Under the pieces are notes generated by a model. The model was given only the letters and a program-made list of their open reading frames with translations, did not search any database and was not told the DNA's origin. A stretch of 64,000 nucleotides of DNA. Origin: Planctomycetota bacterium (lineage in GTDB: Bacteria; Planctomycetota; UBA1135; UBA2386). This document shows positions 43,388 to 53,390 of the stretch, one piece after another. The stretch spans positions 1 to 64,000 of the forward strand of contig JACKIC010000003.1 in the NCBI GenBank assembly GCA_020638655.1. Reading direction: 5' to 3'. A program made the position numbers and the translations under genes. The first letter of the stretch is position 1. Every line of letters starts with the position of its first letter.

Positions 43388-44941
43388 TCAGAGGCCGACG
43401 ACTGCCGCGGCGGCGTCCGACATCACCGCGCCGAGCGGGTTGACCGCGTCGAACACCAGCGCCTGCGTGAAGTAGGTCAGACCGATCAGGTAGGGCTGGT
43501 TGGGCGTCGAAGCCTGCATCGAGGCGGTGCCGGCGGCGCCGACGATGAAGATCGAGACGTCGGTGCTGACGCGACCGAAGCAGCCTGGCGCGCCGTAGGC
43601 GCTCAGGTCGACCGGCAGCGGGCCGAAGGCCGACACCGTGTTGCTCAGGCCGAGGATCGCGAAGGCGAAGTACGGCGCCGGCAGGTTGCCGAACGAGATC
43701 GTCGCGGTCTGACCCAGGCGCGGCGGTGCCGAGGCGGTGTTCGTCGCGATGCCCACGGAGCCCGGGCAGCCGGCCCCGATCGTCGAGTACGACGCGGTCA
43801 TGCCATCTTCTTCGTGAGCGCCGATGCTCACGGGCGGCGTGCGCGGGGCCTGGAAGAAGTCGGTGAGCACGGGGATCAGGAACGTGCCGGCCTGTGCGCA
43901 CGGCGAGCTCGGCTGCAGGGTCAGGTCGGCCGGCGTCGCGCCCGGCGCGACGAACTGCGGGTCCGCGGCGATCGAATTGACGTCGAAGCCGAGGCCCTGC
44001 CACGACGCGAACGTCTGCGCCGCGCTGGCCCAGACCGGCACGTAGGTCGTCGCGTTGCTCCACAGGCAGTTGTAGTCCATCAGCGCCGGCCGGGCCGTGC
44101 CCGAGCACCACATGTTGTTGCCCGTCGCGCTCGGGTAGTCGTCGTAGAAGATGTTGTTGACGACTTCGGTGCCGGCCGCGGTCGAGTACCAGCGCAGCGT
44201 GCAGAACTGGCTGCCCGCGTTGGCCGGGTGGAAGCTGTAGACCGAGTTGTGCCAGATCTTCAGGTTCGTGCACGAGGTGCCGGCACGGAGGCCGTAGTTC
44301 GACGTGCCGCTGATGAAGTTGTTCACCAGGGTGAAGTTGGTGCCGTCCATGCGCATGGTCCAGAAGCCGCCGCCGGTGATGCGGCAGCGTTCGACGGTGG
44401 TGCCGTCGTTGCCGGCCTGCGCGTAGAGCGCTTCGTAGCCGCCGCCGAAGCTCATGTCCTCGAAGCGGCAGTTCGAGCCGCCGATCAGGTTGAACAGCGC
44501 CTGACCCGAGGTGGCGACGGTGGCGTGGAAGTCACAGCCGGTGAACACGCAGTCGGTGGTGCCGGCGTTGATCACGAACGGGCTCGGCGTCGCGGCGAAC
44601 GTGCCGTTGAAGCCGCGGAAGGTGACCGATGCGCAGCCGTTCAGCGTCAGCAGCGTCTGGGCGCCGCCGATCGTGATCGGGCCCAGCGCGTCGAACAACA
44701 CCGGGTTGGCCGCGCCTTGGCCGGCGAACGAGTTGATGGTCCACGGGCCGCTGGTGTCGTTGGCCGTGACGAGGAACGTCACCGGGCCGGTGACGCCCGT
44801 GCCGTTGAGCGCGGTGACCGCGGCGGCGATGTCGGGGAAGTTGCCGCCGACGCCGATGGCGTACGTGCCGGAGAGTTGGGCGGGCAGCGCAGCGGCGATA
44901 CCGAGCAGGGTCCCGAGATGCAGGGAGAGCTGGAGCTTCAT
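43388..44941 (-). CDS. Secreted parallel beta-helix protein with the shared C-terminal module
   Basis: The product is 517 residues. A signal peptide (MKLQLSLHLGTLLGIAAALP) leads to GGNFPDIAAAVTALNGTGVT, the standard opening of pectate-lyase-like right-handed helices in this phylum. The helix spans about residues 30-380, with repeats such as CVFTGCDFHATVATSG, CRFEDMSFGGGYEALYAQ and TLVNNFISGTSNYGL. From about residue 387 the C-terminal module follows: IGAGCPGS, GLSNTVSAFGPLP, GAPGCFGRVSTDV and PYLIGLTYFTQAL. It is very similar in this part to the PKD protein at 5183. It may bind or cleave polysaccharide outside the cell; no catalytic residues were identified. Confidence 0.83.
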   Translation of the reverse strand: MKLQLSLHLGTLLGIAAALPAQLSGTYAIGVGGNFPDIAAAVTALNGTGVTGPVTFLVTANDTSGPWTINSFAGQGAANPVLFDALGPITIGGAQTLLTLNGCASVTFRGFNGTFAATPSPFVINAGTTDCVFTGCDFHATVATSGQALFNLIGGSNCRFEDMSFGGGYEALYAQAGNDGTTVERCRITGGGFWTMRMDGTNFTLVNNFISGTSNYGLRAGTSCTNLKIWHNSVYSFHPANAGSQFCTLRWYSTAAGTEVVNNIFYDDYPSATGNNMWCSGTARPALMDYNCLWSNATTYVPVWASAAQTFASWQGLGFDVNSIAADPQFVAPGATPADLTLQPSSPCAQAGTFLIPVLTDFFQAPRTPPVSIGAHEEDGMTASYSTIGAGCPGSVGIATNTASAPPRLGQTATISFGNLPAPYFAFAILGLSNTVSAFGPLPVDLSAYGAPGCFGRVSTDVSIFIVGAAGTASMQASTPNQPYLIGLTYFTQALVFDAVNPLGAVMSDAAAAVVGL

Positions 44942-45176
44942 GAGTTGATGATCAGAGGGGTTGGCAGGGTCGTATCGGATGAGCCGGTGACGTTGCGAGT
45001 GTCGGCGCATGCACGCAAGCCCTGCTGCGGGGTGGCGATGCAATTGGGACAAGGTCGAACCTGCCCGCGCGCGCGGGTCGGATCGTCACTTTCGCTCCGC
45101 AGTGGTGGCGTCCGTTTTTTCGTGGGGCGACTCGCCGGCTTGCTTCGGCGCGGCGGCGCGATAGGAAACGCAGCCG
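44942..45176. promoter_or_regulatory. Divergent promoter region before the ABC importer genes
   Basis: A 235-base non-coding gap. On the plus strand, TTGCTT at 45140-45145, 16 bases before TAGGAA at 45162-45167, is a plausible promoter pair. A GC palindrome (CCCGCGCGCGCGGG) lies at 45064-45077. The bases before 44941 serve the beta-helix gene. Confidence 0.45.
45162..45167 (+). promoter_or_regulatory. -10-like TAGGAA before the ABC importer genes
   Basis: It ends 9 bases before the ATG at 45177 and has a TTGCTT at the right distance upstream (16-base spacer). It is the best -35/-10 pair among the start-proximal hexamers. Confidence 0.5.
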
Positions 45177-46663
45177 ATGTCCCGCGTCCTCGTCGCGCTG
45201 ATGCTCGCCGGAGCGATGCTCACCGGCGCGCTGTCGGCCCAGGCGCCGCTGCCGGAGCGGTACCGCGAGGCCGGCGTGATCCGCTGGGGGGCGGACGCGG
45301 AGGGCGGCGCGCCCTTCGTCTATCTCGACGCCGGGCAACCGGCCCGCGGTGAGGTCGGCTTCGAGGTCGACCTCGCCAAGGCGCTCGGCGAACTGCTCGG
45401 CGTGGAGTTCCGCCGCGTGCAGGCGCCCTACGAGAACCTCGTGCAGGTGCTCGACCGCGGCGACTGCGACGTGGTCTTGAACGGCTTCGAGCCGACGCCG
45501 GCGCGGCGCGATCTGGTGCGCTTCAGCAGGCCCTACTACATCTTCCAGCAGCAGCTCTCGGTGGGGCCGCAGGTGCGCGACGTGCGTTCGCTGGCGGACC
45601 TCGTCGGCCGGCGCGTCGGGGTGTTGGGGCAGTCGCGCAGTCACGAGTTGCTGCGGGCGCAGCCCGGCCTGGAGGTGGTTGTCTACGAGAGCAACGTGAC
45701 CGCCTACGAGGATGTCGTCAACGGCCGCAACGCCGCGTCCCTCGCCGACCTGCCGATCGCGCGCGCCATGCGGCCGCTGTTCCCGCAGCTCGTCGACGTC
45801 GGCGAGCCGTTCGACGCGTTCTACTACTGCATGGCCGTGCGCCGCGGCGAACCGGACCTGCAGCGCGCGCTCGACGCGGCGCTCGGCGAGCTGCTGGCCA
45901 ACGGCAGCCTCGAACGCATCTACCGCGCCTGGGACCTGTGGGTTCCCGCCGAGGCGCGGCTCGGCGATGCCGAGGTAGCCTCGGCGTTCGCCGACGACGG
46001 GGTGCGCGCGGCCGGCGCGATCGACTGGGGCATGGCGCTGCCGCTGCTGGGCCTCGGGGCCCTGCGCACGCTGGGCATCTCCGTCGCCGCGTTCGTGTTC
46101 GCGGTGGTGCTGGGCCTGGTGGTCGCGCTGCTGCGGTTGCACGGGCCGCGGCCGCTGCGATGGTGCGCCGTCGCCTACGTCGAACTGCTGCGCGGCACGC
46201 CGATCCTCGTGCAGCTGCTGCTGCTCTACTACGGACTCGGTCAGATCGAAGGCATGCAGCTGACGGCGATGCAGGCCGGCGTGCTCGGCCTGGGGCTCAA
46301 CTACGCGGCCTACGAGGCCGAGATCTACCGCGGCGCGCTGTCGGCGATCCCCCGCGCGCAGCGCGAGGCCGCGATGGCGCTCGGCCTGACCACGGCGCAA
46401 TCGCTGCGCCAGGTGGTCGTGCCGCAGGCGCTGCGGCTGTCGCTGGCGCCGTCGACCAACGACTTCATCGCGCTGTTCAAGGACTCGTCGATCGTGATGG
46501 TGATCACGGTCGTCGAACTGACCAAGCAGTACCAGATGCTCGCCAACGTGACCGGGCGCTTCATCGTGCTCGGCCTGGTGACGTCGGGCTTCTACCTGTT
46601 GATGAGCCTGCCGCTGGCCTACGCCGCGCGGCGCTTCGAGCAGAAGCTCGATCGGGACGGCGC

Positions 46664-46667
<4 letters not shown>
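45177..46667 (+). CDS. ABC importer fusion: polar amino-acid binding protein plus permease
   Basis: The product is 496 residues. A signal peptide (about 22 residues, ending LSAQA) precedes a family 3 solute-binding domain at about 25-260: GFEVDLAKALGELLGVEF and VDVGEPFDAFYYCMAVRRG are standard for GlnH/HisJ-like proteins. From about 280 a permease of the HisM/GlnP type has five or so membrane segments and the EAA loop YRGALSAIPRAQREAAMALG, followed by FIALFKDSSIVMVI. Fusion of the two functions in one chain is known in some bacteria. It would import glutamine, glutamate or another polar amino acid, with ATP hydrolysed by the product of the overlapping next gene. Confidence 0.92.
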
Positions 46668-47347
<680 letters not shown>

Positions 47348-47424
47348 CGGCGCGGCCGCACGTCGCGTCGCACGGCCGGAGCTCCGTCGTGGCGAACGCT
47401 GCGGCGAGCGGCTTCACTGGCGCC

Positions 47425-49107
47425 ATGCGCATGTCCACGCCGGCCCTCGTCCTGGCCCTTTCCCTCGGCGGCTGCAGCTCGTTGCCGCAGGCACCCAAGG
47501 TCGCGGAACTCGCGCCGCACCCGTTCGGGGAGCAGCACCCCAGGCTCGACGGCTGGGCGACGGGTAGGTGGTGGGAGCCCGACACGAAGGCTGCCGCGGC
47601 AGTGCCGTTCCCGCTGCGGGTGCCGCGCCAGGAGGTGATCGCGTTCGCGCTCTACACGGTGGATCTGCGCGCGCCGGCCGGCGCGGTGCTCAAGCTCACC
47701 GCGCAGCTGTTCCCACTGTTGCCGGGCGAGGACCTGGTGGCGCGGCTCGAACTCGAACAGGGCGGCGCCTGGCGCGAGGTCGCGCGGGCCGAAGTGCAGT
47801 ATCCGGGCTGGGACGTGCACTTCCGCGTCGATGGGTGGGACGCGAGCCGCGATTGCCGCTACCGCGTGCGCCACGGCGAGGCGGCGAGCTTCGTCGGAAC
47901 GGTGCGCAAGGATCCCCGCGACAAGCCGCAGCTCGAGGTAGCGGTGTTGTCCTGCAACAGCTCGCGCACGACGGGGCCGCGCGACGAACTCGTGCAGGGC
48001 CTGCGCGCCGCCGACCCGGACCTGCTGTTCTTCGCCGGCGATCAAACCTACCGGCACACCGAGCACACCACCGGCTGGATCGAGTTCGGGCTGCAGTTCC
48101 GCGACGTGATCCGCGATCGGCCGACGATCACGATCCCCGACGACCACGACGTCGGCCATCCCAACGTCTGGGGCGAGGGCGGCGTGCGCGCGAAGCGGGC
48201 CGACGGCGCCGACGGCGGCTACTTCCTGCCGGCGGCCTACGTCAACATGGTGCAACGCCAGCAGACCTGGCACCTGCCCGACCCCGTCGATCCGCAACCG
48301 GTCGCGCAGGGCATCACCGTCTACTTCACCAACCTGCTGCTGGGCGGCGTCGACTTCGCGATCCTCGAGGATCGAAAGTGGAAGACCGGCCCGTTCGGCA
48401 CGATCCCCAAGCTCGGGCCGCGCCCCGACCACATCACGGATCCCGGCTACGACCGCGCGGCGATCGACCTGCCCGGCTTGCAGCTGCTCGGCGAACGGCA
48501 GATGGCCTGGCTGGCGCGCTGGGCCGACGACAAGGGGGGCGTGCGCGCCAAGTGTGTGCTGTCGCAGACGGCATTCTGCGGCGCGGTGCACATGCACGGC
48601 GGCCCCAAGGCGCGTCTGCTCGCCGACCTCGACTGCAACGGCTGGCCGCAGTCGCAGCGCAACGCGGCGTTGCGGCTGGTGCAGCGCGCCGGGGCGATCC
48701 ATCTGTGCGGCGACCAGCACCTCGCGGTCGTGGTCCGACACGGCATCGACGCGTTCGGCGACGGCCCGTGGGCGTTCACGTGTCCGGCGCTCGTCAACAC
48801 CATCTACGGGCGCTGGTGGCACCCCGAGGACGAGAAGGCGGGGCCGAACCCAGTGCCGGGCAGCCCGCTGCCGTGGACCGGGGACTACCTCGACGGGCTC
48901 GGCAACCGCATCTCGATGGTCGCCTACGCCAACCCGGAGGACATCAACGACGAACGGCGCCGCGGCGACGGCTACGGCATCGCGCGCTACGACTTCGCTG
49001 CCGACACGATCACGTTCGAGTGCTGGCCGCGGTTCGAGGTGCGCGACGGGCGCGGCGCGCCGCAGCAGTATCCCGGATGGCCGGTGGTCGTGCCGCTCGG
49101 GAAGTGA
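47425..49107 (+). CDS. PhoD-like metallophosphatase lipoprotein
   Basis: The product is 560 residues. The lipobox LSLGGC places the lipid on Cys17. A beta-sandwich domain (about 50-165) resembles the N-terminal PhoD domain. The phosphatase part has LLFFAGDQTYRH (metal-binding GDxxY), ITIPDDHDVGHPN (DDHD/E) and IHLCGDQHLA (GDxH). These motifs, in this order, are those of the alkaline phosphatase D family, which cleaves phosphodiesters with Ca and Fe. Insertions relative to PhoD make it somewhat longer, and the leading VLSCNSSR replaces the usual Cys-containing metal segment. Phosphate scavenging at the outer face is likely. Confidence 0.83.
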   Translation: MRMSTPALVLALSLGGCSSLPQAPKVAELAPHPFGEQHPRLDGWATGRWWEPDTKAAAAVPFPLRVPRQEVIAFALYTVDLRAPAGAVLKLTAQLFPLLPGEDLVARLELEQGGAWREVARAEVQYPGWDVHFRVDGWDASRDCRYRVRHGEAASFVGTVRKDPRDKPQLEVAVLSCNSSRTTGPRDELVQGLRAADPDLLFFAGDQTYRHTEHTTGWIEFGLQFRDVIRDRPTITIPDDHDVGHPNVWGEGGVRAKRADGADGGYFLPAAYVNMVQRQQTWHLPDPVDPQPVAQGITVYFTNLLLGGVDFAILEDRKWKTGPFGTIPKLGPRPDHITDPGYDRAAIDLPGLQLLGERQMAWLARWADDKGGVRAKCVLSQTAFCGAVHMHGGPKARLLADLDCNGWPQSQRNAALRLVQRAGAIHLCGDQHLAVVVRHGIDAFGDGPWAFTCPALVNTIYGRWWHPEDEKAGPNPVPGSPLPWTGDYLDGLGNRISMVAYANPEDINDERRRGDGYGIARYDFAADTITFECWPRFEVRDGRGAPQQYPGWPVVVPLGK

Positions 49108-49212
49108 GCGGGCGGCGTGGTGCAGGCCGTCGTGGGGAGGCCGCGCGGGCAGCTAGCGAAGGGGGAGATGGTGGTGGAATCGCGGTCGTCGCGCCGCCGC
49201 GCGCCGTTGCGT

Positions 49213-50940
49213 ATGACTGTGCGCATGCGTGCGCTCCCGACCTTCCTGGCGTCCCTCACCCTCACCACCCTGTGCGCCCAGGCGCCGCCGCCGCTCGCCG
49301 AGAAGATCGTGCACGAGGGCCTCGAGAACAGCCAGGTGATGGCGTTCCAGGACGTGTTGTGCCACGACTTCGGCAGCCGCCTGACGGGCTCGGTCGCGTT
49401 CGACCGCGCCGCCCATTGGGCGCGCGACGAGTTCGCGGCGATGGGCCTCGACGCGCGGCTCGAACCCTGGGGCGAGTGGCAGGTCAGCTGGGATCGTGAG
49501 CAGTGGATGGGGCGGGTGGTGGAGCCCGTCGGCCTCGAGCTGCAAGTGGCCAGCCCGGCCTGGACCGGGAGCACGCGCGGCATCGCGCGCGGCTCGTTGG
49601 TGCGCATGCCGAAGACCGCCGAAGAGCTCGCGGCGCTGCAGGCGCGCGCCGCGCAGGACCCGGCCCTGTGGGTGTGGGGCGCGATGTCGCGGCAGGCCGG
49701 TGACGCCGCCGTGCGCGATGGCGTGCAGGCCCTGCTCGACGAGGGCAAGCTGCTCGGCATCGCGCAGTCGGCGACGAGCACGCGCTGGAACGACAAGAAT
49801 TGGGAGAACCAGATCCGCGTGTTCGGCGACAGCCGGCGCGCGCAGCGCCCCTACGAGGAGCGGCCGCGCTGGGCGAACGCGGTGGTGCGCGACGACCAGA
49901 GCGCGCAGCTCGAGGAGCTGCTCGGCGGCGACAAGCCGGTCGTCGTCGAGTTCGAGCTGCGCAACCGCTGGCGTCCCGGGCCGGTGACGCTCTACAACGT
50001 CGTCGCCGACCTGAAGGGCACGACCGATCCCGAGGACATGGTGATCGTCTGCGCGCACCTCGACAGCTGGCATCAGGCCACCGGCGCGACCGACAACGGC
50101 ACCGGCACCTGCTCGACGCTCGAGGCCGCCCGCATCCTGACCGCCGCCGGCGCCCGGCCCAGGCGCACGATCCGCTTCATCCTGTGGGGCGGGGAAGAGC
50201 AGGGGCTGCTCGGTTCGCGTCAGTACGTCGTGCAGCACCGCACGCAGATGCACCACGTGTCCGCCGTGTTCAATCACGACAGCGGCACCAACTGGGCGCA
50301 ATCGCTGGGTATCGCCGAGTCGCAGCTCGCCGACTTCACCGCGGTCGTGCAGCCGATCCTCGATCGCATGCAGGCGCCGCAGACGGGCTTCGAGGGGCCC
50401 GTGTTCGCGCTGCGCGCCAGCAAGGTCGTGCAGCCTGCCGGCGGCGGCAGCGACAACGCCAGCTTCGCCGCGGTCGGCGTGCCGGCCTACGGTTGGGGCA
50501 TGAAGGGGGAGGTCCCCTATGCGCGCGGCTGGCACTCGCAGTGGGACACGATCTCGATCGTCGTGCCGCAGTATCAACGGCAGACCGCGACCGTCGCCGC
50601 GCTGGTCGCGTTCGGCGTCGCCGACCTCGACCACAACCTCTCGCGCGACGGGGTCGAACGGGCTCAGCCCGGTGGCCTGGTCAACGCACAGCTGATCGTA
50701 GAGACCTGGCTCGGCGTCGAGCTCGACGGGCTCACGATCACCTCCGTGGCCAACGGTGGCCTGGCGGTCGGCGCCGGTCTGCAGAAGGGCGACCGGCTGC
50801 TCGCGGCCGGGGCGACGGCGATCGACGATCTGCCGGGGTTCCTCGCCGCGTTGCGTGCCCTCGCGGGCGACGGCAAGCCGCTCGCCGTGACGGTGCAGCG
50901 CGGGGATGGCCCCGTCGAGGTCGTGCTCGGCGGCAAGTGA
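49213..50940 (+). CDS. Exported M28 family peptidase with C-terminal PDZ domain
   Basis: The product is 575 residues with a signal peptide (RALPTFLASLTLTTLCAQ). An N-terminal helical and PA-like insert precedes the M28 core: His282 and Asp294 in CAHLDSWHQATGATDNG, the general-base EE in WGGEEQGLLGS, NHDSGTNW, and the late His in ARGWHSQWDT. These are the two-zinc aminopeptidase residues. The last 80 residues form a PDZ domain (ITSVANGGLAVGAGLQKGD), rare in M28 peptidases and probably used to bind substrate C-termini. The ATG at 49213 (MTVRMRAL) is chosen; 49225 is an alternative. It would release N-terminal amino acids in the periplasm. Confidence 0.88.
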   Translation: MTVRMRALPTFLASLTLTTLCAQAPPPLAEKIVHEGLENSQVMAFQDVLCHDFGSRLTGSVAFDRAAHWARDEFAAMGLDARLEPWGEWQVSWDREQWMGRVVEPVGLELQVASPAWTGSTRGIARGSLVRMPKTAEELAALQARAAQDPALWVWGAMSRQAGDAAVRDGVQALLDEGKLLGIAQSATSTRWNDKNWENQIRVFGDSRRAQRPYEERPRWANAVVRDDQSAQLEELLGGDKPVVVEFELRNRWRPGPVTLYNVVADLKGTTDPEDMVIVCAHLDSWHQATGATDNGTGTCSTLEAARILTAAGARPRRTIRFILWGGEEQGLLGSRQYVVQHRTQMHHVSAVFNHDSGTNWAQSLGIAESQLADFTAVVQPILDRMQAPQTGFEGPVFALRASKVVQPAGGGSDNASFAAVGVPAYGWGMKGEVPYARGWHSQWDTISIVVPQYQRQTATVAALVAFGVADLDHNLSRDGVERAQPGGLVNAQLIVETWLGVELDGLTITSVANGGLAVGAGLQKGDRLLAAGATAIDDLPGFLAALRALAGDGKPLAVTVQRGDGPVEVVLGGK

Positions 50941-51316
50941 AGAGACTGATTCCTTCCGTGGTGCAAGGTCCGTCGACGGGTGCCGTCGTTGCGCCACAGG
51001 GGAAGTTGATGCGGTCCTGCGGTGCTGTCTCTTGACGTCCGCCGTGCGCCTTTGGCGCCCGACCGCATCCTAGGTGGTGTCGTGTTGCCTTTCGCCTGGG
51101 CGACCCGCCAAGAATTGTTGCCCTACCACAGAACCCGGCCCGGGCGTGCGCGCGTCCTAGGCTCCCCAACCAGGCTGCCCGGCGGTCCCCTCTTTGCCGT
51201 AAGCCATGGATTGTACCGAAGTTGCCTTCGCCATCGGCGGGGGTCGACAGTCTTGCTTCGGCAATCCAACCTGGGTGGCGTTCCCTTCTCCCCTCTTTCT
51301 TCCACTGGAATCGAAC
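50941..51316 (+). other. 376-base intergenic region before a strongly terminated secreted-protein gene
   Basis: No gene is visible. It contains a small perfect hairpin (GCGCC-TTT-GGCGC at 51046-51058), a TTGACG at 51032-51037 that could be a -35, and two CCTAGG sites (near 51067 and 51156). A long leader before the ATG at 51317 is possible, unlike the short leaders suspected elsewhere. Confidence 0.4.
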
Positions 51317-53128
51317 ATGCAGAAGTTCTCCATCGCAGTTGCTCTGCTCAGCTTTGCGGCCGCAGCCGCCGCGCAGAACCCGAATTGCAACGGCGCACCC
51401 CCCGCGGGGTCGCTGCAGACGCTCGACCCGTTCACCATCAACTACTACACGGGCACGGGCACCACGAGCCTGAACATGTTCATGGACGTCGACGTGCAGA
51501 CGCCGATCACCATCAACAGCATCGACACGTTCACCTACGACCAGGGCGCCGGTAACCCCGTCGTGGTCAGCCAGCTCGGCAACACGGCGACGGTCAACAT
51601 CTGGATGTGCCCCGTGACGCGCGTGGGCAACGAAGGTCTGGTCCCCGACCCCGCGGCGCCGACCCCCTCCCCCTGGGTCCAGCTCGGCTCGGGCACGATC
51701 ACGGTGACGGCCTACCCGGCGACTTCGCCGGTCGTCTTCGCCACGCCGGTCGCGATGCCTCAGGGTGTCTACGGCCTGTGCATCGAGATGGAGGCCGTGC
51801 AGGCGCCGCAGACCAACGCGGCCGGTCTCCACACCCTGATCGCGACCCCGCCGGTCGCCGGTCCGACCGTCGCCCAGGACTCGTTCCTGACGATCACCAA
51901 CCAGGGCGTGCAGGTCACCGGTTGGCGTGACGCCGTGGGCAACTGGGTTGCCTCCGCCGGCGCCGCCGCGGTCTACGACGTCAACTGCCGTCTGAACTAC
52001 ACCCCGGACCCGAGCGCGGGCCTGTGGACCACCCTGGGTGAAGGCTGCTACTTCCGCCCGCAGGGCTTCTACGAGGACTTCCCGACCAGCGCCGCTGGCC
52101 CGGATCTCCAGAACACCTCGATGCAGTGGATCCCGCTCGGCGCCAACTACCTGGTCGTCGCCGGTGCCGCCACGCCGATCACCCAGCCGACCAGCACCTC
52201 GTTGACGGCCTCGGCGCCGAACTCGGCTTCGTCGACCGACCCCGTGACCGCGGCGCTGACCTGGGACGACGCGCTGTCGGCCCCGATCACCCTGCCCTTC
52301 AGCTTCCCCTTCCCGGGCGGCAGCACCAACGACATCACCATCAGCTCGAACGGCTGCATCTACCTCGCTGCCGTCGTCGACAACAGCTACGGCGTCTGTG
52401 GTGCGGCCTACGGCGGCCTCGGCGGCTGGCAGGGCAACGCGCCGCGCATCGCGCCGTTCTACGGTGACATGGACGCCGATCCGGCCACCGGCGGCGGCTC
52501 GATCCACTACGACGTCGACCCGGCCAACCAGTTCGTGACCATCACCTGGTACCAGGTGCCGGAGTGGCCCGCCGTGCCGGGCTTCAACAACAACATCGAG
52601 CTGCGCCTGTGGGCCACCGGCCAGGTCGACATCAACTACGGCATGCTGACCAACCAGAACACCTACAGCAACAACGCCCTGGTCGGCTTCGCCGAAGGCC
52701 TCGGCAAGCGTCTGCCTGCCGCGCAGGACCTGTCGGCCTCGATGCCGTTCCAGAGCGGTGACGGCGCGATCCCGCCGATCCTCGGCATGGACGCCCGCCC
52801 GGTGATCGGCACCGCCCCGAACATCGTCACCACCAACATCACGCCCGGCACCATCGGCCAGGTCCTGATCGCGGGTCTCACCGGCCTCAACACGCCGACC
52901 GACCTCGGGCCGTTCGGCATGCCTGGCTGCAGCCAGTACATCAACCCGTTCGCGACGCTGTTCAACGTGCTGACCCCGAGCAACACGTTCGAGCAGGTCT
53001 TCACGATCCCGAACAACCCCGCCTTCCAGAACGTGCAGTTCTTCTTCCAGGCGGCGCCGCTGACGAGCGGTCTGAACTCGGCCGGCATCCTCACCTCGAA
53101 CGGTGTCTGCGCCAAGATCGGTCTGTGA
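51317..53128 (+). CDS. Secreted beta-sandwich protein with the shared C-terminal module
   Basis: The product is 603 residues. A signal peptide (MQKFSIAVALLSFAAAAAA) is followed by an N-terminal beta domain of about 230 residues with SLNMFMDVDVQTPITINSID. At about residues 310-450 a nidogen-like or lectin-like domain shows the pattern FSFPFPGGSTNDITISSNG, IAPFYGDMDADPATGGGSI and the motif ELRLWATGQ. The last 110 residues are a diverged copy of the C-terminal module (FGMPGCSQYINPFA, VQFFFQAAPL and a C-terminal SNGVCAKIG). Codon use is more biased and less Arg-rich than in its neighbours, and a strong terminator follows, so it may be highly expressed, perhaps a major envelope protein. Confidence 0.83.
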   Translation: MQKFSIAVALLSFAAAAAAQNPNCNGAPPAGSLQTLDPFTINYYTGTGTTSLNMFMDVDVQTPITINSIDTFTYDQGAGNPVVVSQLGNTATVNIWMCPVTRVGNEGLVPDPAAPTPSPWVQLGSGTITVTAYPATSPVVFATPVAMPQGVYGLCIEMEAVQAPQTNAAGLHTLIATPPVAGPTVAQDSFLTITNQGVQVTGWRDAVGNWVASAGAAAVYDVNCRLNYTPDPSAGLWTTLGEGCYFRPQGFYEDFPTSAAGPDLQNTSMQWIPLGANYLVVAGAATPITQPTSTSLTASAPNSASSTDPVTAALTWDDALSAPITLPFSFPFPGGSTNDITISSNGCIYLAAVVDNSYGVCGAAYGGLGGWQGNAPRIAPFYGDMDADPATGGGSIHYDVDPANQFVTITWYQVPEWPAVPGFNNNIELRLWATGQVDINYGMLTNQNTYSNNALVGFAEGLGKRLPAAQDLSASMPFQSGDGAIPPILGMDARPVIGTAPNIVTTNITPGTIGQVLIAGLTGLNTPTDLGPFGMPGCSQYINPFATLFNVLTPSNTFEQVFTIPNNPAFQNVQFFFQAAPLTSGLNSAGILTSNGVCAKIGL

Positions 53129-53148
53129 TCTGACCGTGTGACTCACCG

Positions 53149-53168
53149 CGCGCTGCACCTGCAGCGCG
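53149..53168 (+). terminator. Perfect 9-bp hairpin after the secreted-protein gene
   Basis: CGCGCTGCA (53149-53157), CC loop, TGCAGCGCG (53160-53168). It begins 20 bases after the stop codon and is followed 14 bases later by a stronger hairpin. Confidence 0.6.
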
Positions 53169-53182
53169 TCGGTGTGAGCGAT

Positions 53183-53211
53183 GAGGCCGGCACCCCCAGG
53201 GTGCCGGCCTC
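53183..53211 (+). terminator. Perfect 13-bp hairpin terminator
   Basis: GAGGCCGGCACCC (53183-53195), CCA loop, GGGTGCCGGCCTC (53199-53211), followed by GTTGCATTCT. The stem is perfect and very GC-rich; the trailing T content is modest. It is the clearest terminator in the window. Confidence 0.8.
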
Positions 53212-53390
53212 GTTGCATTCTGGGGCAGCGTCGTGCCCAGTCGCTGCGGTCGGTCGCCCCGCGAAAACCCCCGCGGGCCGGTGTATCTTGCGCAAGACGA
53301 ATCACTGCCGCAGCCGATGCGAGTCGTAGAGGGTCGACGGACTGGCCGCGCCGTGATCGGTGTCCCCTGCGCCCCGTTGATCGAGTCCTC

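Noticed and set aside
51060..51165. Paired CCTAGG sites as a regulatory motif
   Set aside because: Two six-base palindromes in a 376-base gap with no symmetry between their flanks are not enough to claim a site.
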